Assembly: GCA_045837725.1 (NCBI GenBank)
Contig: JBEWZL010000266.1
Coordinates: 434,001-498,000, forward strand
Source of the DNA: Vermamoeba vermiformis
Lineage: Eukaryota > Tubulinea > Echinamoebida
Length of the DNA: 64,000 nt
Direction: 5' to 3'
The translations under genes and the position numbers were made by a program. Positions 21,018 to 31,300 of the stretch are shown here, piece after piece. Position 1 is the first letter of the stretch. Every line of letters begins with the position of its first letter. The notes under the pieces are model-generated. The model was not told the DNA's origin and did no database searches. It worked only from the letters and a program-made list of their open reading frames with translations.

Positions 21018-23299
21018 TTACAATAAAAATACAATAATGAGCAACAAAACTCCGCTGCTCAATCCAATTTTAGCTGAAGAATTTTGCGGTCCACGTTTTC
21101 CAGGAGCTGCGGGCTTATTACTAGCAATAGGTGTATTACCGGTGTTCACTTCCAATTTAACGCAGTTAAATCCGTCGCCTTCATAGCCATCATTGCAACT
21201 GCATTCGAACGAACCAGGTTTGTTTTCGCAAATAGCATTGGCGCAGCACGGATTAAATTCACATTCGTCAATATCTGCCCAAAAAAGCATATTAGCGGAA
21301 TTATTCATTTAGTACAATTAACGGATCTCGATACTTACCAGTACATCCATCAACGCCTTCACCGGTGCCAGTAAAACCTTCGAAACAAGTGCAATTATAT
21401 GACCCAACGACGTTCGTGCAGTTAGCGTAATCGCTGCAAGGATTATCGACCAAACACTCGTTGATATCTGCAGCAGAAAAATTAGACTTAAGTGTATGTA
21501 TTAATGTCACCAGGAGCGTACCTTGACAGCCATTTTCACCAATGCCATCACCACCGTAGCCACTCGGACAAGTACAAGTGAAATCTCCAATGGTATTGTC
21601 GCAAGTGGCGAGAGGAGAGCAGGGAGTATTCAACGAACTGCATTCATTGACATCTGATGGAAAATATGTCAACGCCAGGGTGCTCATTTACGGGTATAAC
21701 TTAACATACCTTGACATCCGTCGGGGCCAATGCCATCACCATCATAGCCAGCTGGGCAAGTGCAAATGAACGAACCGTTGTTATTCGTACACTGCGCGTT
21801 TGGTGCGCACGGCGATTGGTCGCATTCGTTGATGTCTGGTACGAATAAAATTAGCTTCGGACAGCTACTTTAAGCACCAACCACGACGTACCTTGACAAC
21901 CGTCAGGACCTTGTCCATGACCTGAGTACCCTTGATGGCAAGTACAAGTATATGAGCCATTAGTATTCGCACAATCGGCTTGTGGTGCGCAAGGAATGGT
22001 CGTGCATTCGTCGAAGTCTGAAAGTTAAGTCTGATCTGCAGCCCGGATCTTAATGTTTTTTGAACGTACCTTGGCATCCGTCAATGCCTATACCATCGCC
22101 AGTATATCCATTGTTACAATTACAAGCAAACGAGCCATTCAAGTTCTAGATCCGAGCACGGCGCGTTATCGCATTCATTTACATCTGCAGGCATTAGTAT
22201 CGCTTTAAGAAGAATACTATATGCATTATTATACTCACCTTGGCAACCGTTCTCACCGATGCCAGAGCCAGTATATCCATCGAGGCAGTGGCATTCGAAA
22301 GATCCATCGAGATTTTCGCAGGTAGCATCCGGCGAGCATGCATTTAATGCACATTCATTTACGTCTAACAAGGCATTAATGATACTATACGATGTGAATT
22401 ATTATGATTGTCACGTACCAACACAGGTACCATTACCATCACTTTGGTAACCTTCCACGCATGTACAACTGTAAGATCCGCGCAAGTTGGTGCAAGTAGA
22501 GTGGGCTGGGCAACATCCAAGATCGCATTCATTAATATCTAAAGGAGCCATTAGTAATTTAAGTCATAGAAATATTTTAAGCGGAAGGAAAATTTCGTAA
22601 CGGAATTTCCTAATTGGAAAAAAAACTTTTGTAATTACCTCCGCACATTCCATCCGAGAACTCGTAGCCTTTACCGCAAACTTTGTAAGCAATCTCATCG
22701 ACAGCCATCAAAAAGGCAGAGAATTCGATTTTTGAAATCAGATCGCTGATAGCTTGCACTTGAACTATTCGATAATCATTTGTTATCGCTGTATTTGCGG
22801 GAATAGTAATGCAATTAAATTTAACACCACCGGTGGTGTACATAGACAAGGTTCCAGTTGCTCTAACGTCGTTAGCAATTCGCAAACTGAATTGGTAAAT
22901 TGGCGGATCGAAGGAGATGTAGCTCGTCGAAGTTGAATCTATAGCCAAGAAATAGCCAGGTGTAGTAGACCCTCCATTCCAATTTTCATTACCCATCCAA
23001 TGCCCAGGATTAATGCTGAACCAATAGTTCCATAACAAGCTCGAACTTCCGCCGATCGCAATAGTATGGCTGGCTGGAATTAAAGACGAGTTTAACATTA
23101 CGTATTCAGGGCTAGAAACAGAATATTTCCAAGGTTGTCTGACTGTGAAGCCTTGATCGTCGAAAGTAATTTTTCCATCGAAATCCGATAACTCGGTGTT
23201 GACTACGGCAGCCGCGAGAACATCGGTTACGCAAGTACCAAATGTAGGAGCTATAATTCCTAGAATAATAAGAGTTAAACAGATGGCTCGAAGGAGCAT
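21018..23299 (-). CDS. Secreted, probably GPI-anchored EGF-repeat protein
   Basis: Nine exons: 22639-23299, 22419-22538, 22239-22364, 22070-22184, 21892-22017, 21710-21835, 21522-21653, 21339-21467, 21018-21274. Exon 1 encodes a signal peptide ([21 protein letters not shown]) and a ~200-residue unknown extracellular domain. Each later exon encodes one calcium-binding EGF repeat starting D-[VI]-[ND]-E-C and ending G-C-Q, all in symmetrical phase 1. The last exon adds a spacer and the hydrophobic tail [13 protein letters not shown], typical of GPI attachment. The 22070-22184 exon is 115 nt where sisters are 126: 11 nt are missing between Cys and the NLNGSF motif, which shifts the frame. Skipping that exon restores the frame. 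Confidence 0.85.
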
Positions 23300-24267
23300 T
23301 GTGGTCGCGTAGCGGATCAGATCTACTTTAAAAGCTTCGCCAGAAAAAAATGTTTATGTACTTACTCCGCGGAACTATTTTTTCTATTAGGCAGATTATA
23401 CGGGATTATTAATGTCACCAGATCCGGCTAATTTTGGACTTGCGCGTATTTTTCCTTTTAGTACGTTTAAAATACGCCTTATTGTACCGATTTCTAAGGT
23501 TATAAGTGGCACTTTAAGCTTATTTGGAAATGTTGTGACCAGTCCTAGTGATAAGCATCATTAATGAAGAGGTAAAATACAGATTCGGAGTTACCCGAGT
23601 TCCGCCGTGTCCGCTGGCAAACATGGTCAGTATTATAAATTTATCGACCACAGGTGAGTAAATATTATAATATTCGAGGTTTATTACAAAATTGTGCGTT
23701 TAAGCGCTATTTACAAAATTATTTAATCGAAGATCGCAATGTAGATGCGGTAAATAAAGAAAATCATTGTTAATAATTGGCCTACATAAATGATCGATTT
23801 TTCCCAAGGCTCCATTACTGACAAACCAAGTAACAGCTCGTATTGCATCACTTTTAATCCGAAGTAGTTCTTAATCTGCTGCAACATTTCGCTTGTTTTC
23901 TTGCGCGGATAATTAATTATCTTCTAGTGAGGCTTGGGCGTATCAAGTGGTGGTACTTGTTGAGTTCCTCCTGCACGGGAGCACAAAAAGATTTGTCGGC
24001 AGTTGATTTTTTTCTTTAATATTTAGATCTCCCATAATACGTTCACACTTTTAGATTCGACAACACTATTTAAGAAGAATAATCGTATAAAGTAGCTTGT
24101 TTTATTCCAACGCCTATTTTTGGGCCAGCCTGCAGTTAAAAGGATTCTTCCAACAACATTTCGGTTTGATGCGGATGACGTCTTCAGTGATTCATTTCCT
24201 TGAAACCAATAATAACGGTCATTACTGTTAACAAGGAAGTCTTTCTTAACAAAGACACAGCAGGAAA
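23300..24267. promoter_or_regulatory. Divergent promoter region
   Basis: About 970 bp between the start of the EGF gene (-) and the start of the ArfGAP/LRR gene (+), so it should carry both promoters. No coding exon, RNA gene or clear repeat was seen. Confidence 0.45.
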
Positions 24268-25683
24268 ATGGATCCCTCCAGCCAAAATTCAACGCAGCTT
24301 AAGCTTCAGCTTGTCGCAAACCTCCCCGAAAATAAGGTAATATTTTTTGCCGCTTAGGAGGAAATATAATTCTTCTGATATTTATGGTATTAATCTATAT
24401 TTTTTTGTTTTAGGTTTGCTTCGATTGTGGAACACCAAAGGGCAATTGGGTTAGCGTCAATAATGGCGTATTTTTATGTATACAATGTGCTGGTCATCAT
24501 AGACAATTGGGGGTGCACGTGTCATTCCTTAGGTACGATTGAATAACGCATCCAGTTCTCAAAAATTTAATGCGCTCTGCAGATCCGTTCTGTTAGATAC
24601 TTGGACCGCAGAAAAAGTCGCACTGATCACCATCGGAGGCAACAAACGAGCGAATGACTATTTAATATCTCGAGGAGTCAATGTAAGCCGTTTCTCGACC
24701 TTTAAATTCGTTCATTAACTTTTTTCTCAGCCGCCTTCTAGTGGAAAAACTCGGTCACTTGATACATATACATTATATATGGAAGAATATCGATCTATAC
24801 TAAAAGTCGAATCTGAGTATTACATTGTCCGTACGTAGGAAAATTTATGGATTTGGATCTTCTCGGTTCTAAAATTAGGTTTTAGATAAGCAGCTGTTAG
24901 ACGATACACCTAAAGCAACCACGAATGAAGTTCCTAGCCTATCGAATATAGCGATTAAGGCTTGCTGCAAAATCAACGCGTTGAACGAGCAGATCGAGAA
25001 GCGGAATGCAGACTTCCTTCGCCCTCGAATAATAGAATATTTAGCCTCACGAAAAAGCCTATTTGGAGACAATATTTCGTTGATAAGAGGCAATTTCATC
25101 ACTTCTCTTGACCTAGACGGAAGCCAATTATCTTCAAAAGGTACCTTTATTACAAATGTTGAATCGAAACTGGCATTATTATATATCTTAAAATAATATT
25201 AATACTACTATCGATTAGATATTTCTACTATCGCGAAAAATTGCCCTGAACTGCAATCGTTTTCTTTGGTGTTGTTTACGAGTAGCGACGGCTTATCTGA
25301 AGGTCTATTTAAATATAATATACGACATCGATGACTAATATTTGTTCGATTAATTAGGTTTATCGTCGCTAATTGCTTATTGTAGCAAATTGACAACGCT
25401 TAAAATAGAATTTTCAGTCGTTAAACTAGACGCTCGAAAGTTCAACCAGAATGTGATGCCCTTTTCAATTAACTTAAAAGAGCTATCGCTTTATAAGTGC
25501 ATATTTACGGACACTGTAAATACTTTTCCGGCTTTGGAGGACGTATTATTTCTATGTACTAAATTGGAGAGATTGAAACTGGACCAACTACAGAAAAACG
25601 CTCTTTTCAACGACAGCATAGAACAAAGATTCCCGTTTGTAACAGCTTTGTCAAATTACAACAAGATTGTTGCGCTAGAGTAA
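24268..25683 (+). CDS. ArfGAP zinc-finger protein with LRR-like C-terminus, copy 1
   Basis: Seven exons (24268-24336, 24414-24532, 24583-24682, 24731-24830, 24886-25140, 25219-25302, 25358-25683) give 1,053 nt, 350 aa. Residues 20-90 form an ArfGAP domain: [32 protein letters not shown] and LDTW, with the C-x2-C/C-x2-C zinc ligands and the Arg used as arginine finger (HVSFLRS). These domains speed GTP hydrolysis by Arf. The C-terminal ~180 residues have spaced leucine patterns ([37 protein letters not shown]) like F-box-type LRRs. A paralogue follows directly. Confidence 0.8.
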
Positions 25684-25798
25684 CCCAGATCCAACTTAAT
25701 CTTCGTTTAAGAAACCCTCTGGTTGCTCTCCTGTACAATAAACCTAATTTTATAACTATAGGATCTTTCTTTTTACTTCGGGGCAGAAAAAGTTGCAG

Positions 25799-25970
25799 AT
25801 GTCATTTGCTGCACTCAAACAAGAGCAACAGAACGTGTAATTTGCAATAACTTCATTTTAAACATGGGCGCTACTGAACTTAGCGCTATGCTTATGCCGC
25901 TGAAAGAAGAAGAGGCCAATAACGTAAGAAAATTCTGACGACATTGCAAAAAAAATGAAAATATTTTATT

Positions 25971-26029
<59 letters not shown>

Positions 26030-27603
26030 TTTTTTTTTCAAAATGGTGTTTGTCGAACTCGATCGCTGGTTCGACTATTACAATCGAATGTTTTACGGCG
26101 GCAATAGGAGGGCTAAAGAGTATTTTGAAGAACATAAGTTAGAAGTAAGTAGATAATCATCCGAGTCTAATGAGAAGGCAGATCAAGATTCGATCTAACT
26201 TTATTTTTGCTTAGACAAAATCAATATTGGCAAGATATGAGTCATCAGTCGCAAAGAATTATAGCCTTGTTTTAACAACGAAAGTTAATAAGGCAGTTGA
26301 TCGTAAGTCAGAAAAATCAAACCAAATCCGGATCATCGCTTACATTTCATTTATGTAGGACATTATAAGCTTGATAAACAGAAAAATACAAATTTAAAGA
26401 CACTGGCTGCAAAAGCACTGGTCAAAGACGACAAACAGTTCATGCACCAATTAGAACAAAAGCACTCGGATTTTGTTAGGCCATTCGTTATTGAGCAATT
26501 CAAATACATGGACCCATTTGACAGGAAATATCTGAATGTGATCAAGGGGGATTATATTCAGCATATCCATTTGACTGGTGGAAAATTAGTTGGGCAAGGT
26601 AAGCCCATCCCGCATCCGAAAAAATCTGATAGCCATCGTTAATGCTTCATTTTACGATTATATATACACATTTAGTAATGTACTAATCTTTTTTTGCAGA
26701 TATTAAGGATGTAGCAGCAAATTGTCCACTTTTGGTATCGCTCCGACTACGTGACTTTGAGGATAAAAATTTCGATACAGGTAGATTAGATAATACATAC
26801 ATCTATATTTATGTATAATAGGTCTCACTAACTATAATAATTAGCATTTGCGCAGTTAATGAAGTGCGATCAGCTCGTGTCTCTGAAGGTCGAATACTCG
26901 GTCATACATCTGACACCTGACAATGTAGCAGCTGCGTGCAGCAAGTCTAAAGTGCAGCTACGAACGCTCTCATTTAAAGGCAGCGTATTTTTTAACGAGC
27001 GAAGTCGTCAGATCTGTGAAGCGATTGTCAAAGCGAATCCGAACTTGCAGGTACGGATCTACAACTCATCTATACCGCCAAAAATCCATCTACTAAGAGC
27101 GCTGCATGATATTACACGAGTCAAAATTGATTTTAGTCATACTAATATTGTTATTAAAATAGACTTTGAAGATCAGCTGGGTAAACGACTCTTGGGGATC
27201 GTTCCTCAAAATGAATGTGTTGGATGCGTTCGATTCGTGTAAAAACCTAACTAATTTGGATCTTTCTGGAGCCTCATTATGGCATTTTTCGCCAACTGAT
27301 AAACGAGTACGTACATAAGCCATAACAGATTCGTTTTTGAACGATCGGATTTGCTAACCGCTTCATCTTTAGGAAACGGATCTTTTAACTATGCTTAATG
27401 AAAACATAAAGAAGATGAGATGGCTCGAGGGAATTATAACCAAAAGAATTGCCGAGCATCTCATGACCAATTGTCCAAATTTGGAAGTGTTGGATCTCCG
27501 CGGCTGTAAGAACAGAGAGCCATTCCTTAATGTGCTAAAGGAGTACCACGAAGCTAAAATAGCTCAACAGAATGTAAACGATGCATACAATGTAAATAGC
27601 TAA
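25799..27603 (+). CDS. ArfGAP/LRR-like paralogue, copy 2, zinc finger missing
   Basis: Tandem copy of the preceding gene. A possible start at 25799 gives a short N-terminus ending LMPLKEEEANN, like the lead into an ArfGAP finger. The next recognisable exon (about 26043-26143) resumes at the post-finger helix WFDYYNRMFYGGNRRAKEYF. The ~40 residues with the zinc cysteines are absent; a 51-base T run lies exactly there. Later exons carry the LRR-like region (PLLVSLRLRDFED, LVSLKVEYSV, LTNLDLSGASL, LEVLDLRGCKNREP) to TAA at 27601-27603. One intron near 27118-27177 uses a weak GTCAAA donor with a TACTAAT branch site. Without zinc ligands it should have no ArfGAP activity, unless the assembly is faulty here. 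Confidence 0.6.
25978..26028. repeat. 51-base T homopolymer
   Basis: An uninterrupted T run of 51 bases, followed by G and nine more T. It replaces the expected zinc-finger exon of the second ArfGAP paralogue. Runs this long are a common assembly break point and can also come from an inserted poly(A) tail. Confidence 0.95.
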
Positions 27604-27726
27604 GTTGTTGTACGGATGGCGCCGAAAATTAAAATGAGGTGGTTCTTATTTTTGGAAGTAGTCAATAGATGTATTGGTATTATTGGACCATATAGTAATT
27701 GCTTTTTTTTGTTTTACGCGCCGAAA

Positions 27727-27924
27727 ATGGAACGGCCAGCAAAATCGGAATCGAGTATTTTCAAAAACAAAAGTTTTCGCGAACTAATATCGCCTATATT
27801 GTACGGTAATAAAATTATGATCCATGAATTCACTTTATGCAATTAGAATCGGGTATCCTGGCCGGATGTGGTTCACAAATCATGGCGAGATTCTGTGAGA
27901 TATGCTTGGAAGATTAACTTATAA
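27727..27924 (+). pseudogene. Short F-box-like remnant
   Basis: An ATG at 27727 opens MERPAKSESSIFKNKSF, then ELISPIL. After a stretch that could be a 41-bp intron, the sequence NRVSWPDVVHKSWRDSV resembles the second half of an F-box. The frames on either side of the candidate intron do not agree, and nothing recognisable follows. The rest of 27604-28331 is AT-rich and empty to my eye. Confidence 0.3.
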
Positions 27925-28331
27925 TTAAAGCTCCAACTTATTAAGGACAGTACGTTTAATGCCGTCGAAAGAAAATTTTTTGATTCAAATTTTCGGTACA
28001 AGCAAATCTATCCTGCGCAAACTTGAATCATCAAGATTTGGCTTAATATATGCCTTTCAGCGTTAGTATGAGTCATTATTGTCTATCTGCTGTCTATATT
28101 TGGTGTGCTTTGCGGAGATTTGGTTGGGATAACAAAGAAGATTTTTTTGAGCCAATTTTATTTTATTTTCTAAACACGAACTACAAGGTCTTTTAACCCC
28201 ATATTGTAGTATTATTTATAGTGAATATATTTATTTATTTATTGTATGCTTTGGGGATACAGTTCAATCAGCGACAGAAAAGGGACCGAATAAATTTTAA
28301 AATCCGAATCTGCCAATAAATTCAAATCAAA

Positions 28332-31300
28332 ATGCAGCCCCCACAAACACCCAGATTCCCTGCGAATCCAAATGTATCGCAGAATTTTAGAACGATTATC
28401 GATTTTATGGATCTGGCTGTAACCAAAGAGTCATTGCCGAAAACAAAGCTCTTTGGTGTGCAGTTAGAAACTGTTATGGACAAACAAAAAGCAAAATTAC
28501 CGTTCTTAAATGTGCCCTGGATCGTAATTAAATGCTGCCATTTCTTGTTGGAAGAAGGTAAATTATTTTCATTATTTATTAAATTTTGAAGTCAAATCTG
28601 TTGTTGGCTTCGAGCTTAATGCTATTCATCGATTATATTATGCATATTATTAATATTTAACGTATTTTTGCGACAGGTGTAAGAAGTGAGGGTGTTTTTC
28701 GAGTCCCTGGCGCTCATATGAGCATCCAGCGTTTGGCCGAGGCCTTCGATAATGGTAAATATCAATCTCATATGCTATTTAGTAACGTAATTCGAAATGG
28801 AATGCTCAATTTTCCTTTGATTAGGTGAGAATCCGGATTTCAGAAGATGCTTGGTGGATGATGTTTCTGGCTTGCTTAAAAAATATTTGCGTGAGCTCCC
28901 TGGCTCGATATTGACCGATGGAACTCAAGAAGATCATTTGCAAACAGCATTTAAGCAGACTTTGGGTATGTAACAGGAACATTTTTGAACCGGATTAAGA
29001 TCGAAAAATTATTCCTTCTGGACCGAGTATACGAATTAAGAATAAGGGCCATATAAAAAAATGAGTATTATTAAGTGGTCACAAGCATTTTTTACTCATG
29101 TTTCGGCGGTTTACAACACCCGATCTTAAAAATACCAATAATCTATAACGAAAGATTCGCGCTATTTAAGCCGTAAATACGATAGTACGCATTATTAATT
29201 ATTCTTTCAGAGATTCAAGATGTAGACGAACGGATTAAGAAGACCACTGAACTGATCAAGCAGCTTTCGCACAACAGACGAGCACTCGTTAAAATTCTTA
29301 TTCACTTGTTATACAAAATTAAGAGTAAGTATTTTATAAGCGAAAAAGTTTGCCTCGAAAGAAATTTGAACAAAATTAAATTCACTGACAGATCTTGGCG
29401 ATTTCAATTACTTCTTATTGCTTAGCGATCGGATAATAACTATTAAATTGCATTTTTTCTATGACGCGTTATTATTCTGCTTGGCAACAGAAATCACAAT
29501 GAATTTGCAAAAATTTTATTGAGCGGGTGCCGCTCGATCTGTCCTCGCGCATTTTTAAATTTTATATCATTACTATCATGAACATATACTTGATAAATTA
29601 TCCTATTAGGCGCAACACGTGCCATTTTAAATTAATTTTCGATTGAATACGGAACGTGGATCACGCGCTAATGTAGTTTTATTCTAGACAACGAAGATAA
29701 GACGTTGATGAATTCTGAGAACTTGGCAACTATTTTTGGAGGCATGGGCGATATTTTTGCCTCCAAATTGACTTCAGCTGAACGAACACGATTGACCCGC
29801 TTTATGATTGATTGTTACAAAGAAATCTTCCAGGTACGTATTATTGTTTTAATATTACTACTGTCCTACGAGCATATTAATTGCCGGTAATGAGCTAGTT
29901 ACGCGTGCATTAATCAATTTCAGCGTGTTTGTTAAATTGATTTAACGACCATTTCCTTATTTGGAAATAATTTGGCACTGATTAAACATTCAATTGACGT
30001 CACCTAATTGTTTAGTATTAGCATATATTAACTTAATAATATAATAGGATGTAGATCCGTTGGTGCCACGCCCCGACGACCTAAGCAACTCGGGTTCTAA
30101 GCAAGAAGGCATCAAAGTTTTCTTAGCTGACGGAACATTTAAGAGTTTGTTCACTACTGGCGCTGAGAAGTGCAAAGATTTCGAGAAAAAATTGGCTACC
30201 AAGATCCAGCAACAACTCAACTTGGACACTGCTAAATACAAATTATACGAGACTGCTGATGGTTTATTCAGGCTTATTGGTCCCGAAGAGAAGTACGCCC
30301 TAATCTAAATAGCTATTCTCGATCGGATCTAATCGTTAAAACTGCTCGCAGGGTCCTTGCTATTTACAAGTCAGGCAGCGCTATTTTATACACAGACAAG
30401 TTGAAGGCCAAAGAAAAGAAGAAGAGCTCCTCGGGCAAGAAACGCACCACCAAGAAATCACCTTCGAGTAAGTGTCAAGATCTGACACGTGAGGCAACTT
30501 TGTGGTTCGGTACTAATGAGCTGTTTTAAGTGTCATCTCGCACAGAGTCCGAGTCTGATGAGCCAACTACTCCCCGCTCTGAATCCTCGATAAAACAAAG
30601 CCGTAAAGAGGTGCGTGCCTTGACACTTTGAATTTAATTTTGCGTTAACAATCGGCTCGTGAATGAGACTAGCATTGTTTCCTTTCACCGTGGAACAGCG
30701 CTAAATCCTATTATCCATTCCGTCTAACTCAAACTAATGTCTTTTTAATTAGAAGGGACAATCAATGGCACCAGTTCCCGCTCTTCAAGTTGGTGGCGCC
30801 ACCAACCCCGACCCTACCGCACCAATCACTCCTAAAACAGATCTGCTGCATAAGGCTTGGGTCTTCACGGAGATTCCTCCCGAGTCACTCAAGTACGTAT
30901 TGACGCTATCGTACATTATGCACGCGAGTCCTAACGATTACTAGGGCTTCCGAATGGGACACAAAGAAAGCTCAGCCTGGTGAATTACGTCTGTTCGTGG
31001 ACAACCAAGGCTCGTGCAAGATCAAAGCTATTGTTGGTGACGCTTCGAAGGACTTCCCTGGTGTCAATGCCAAGCAAGTGTTCGATTCTACGCGATACTT
31101 TGTGTTGTGCGCCAATGAAGACGACGAAGGTAGCGTATACGATTTCAATACAGCGATCAGAAATATTGAATTAACTCTGCAGAAATTACAGGCGGCAGTT
31201 ACGGTGTCGGCTTTGAAACACGTGAAGCTTCAACTCGATTCAAGGACGCGTTGATTGCTCTCATTGCTACTGAACAAGTCTCACTGTTGGCTCAATACGA

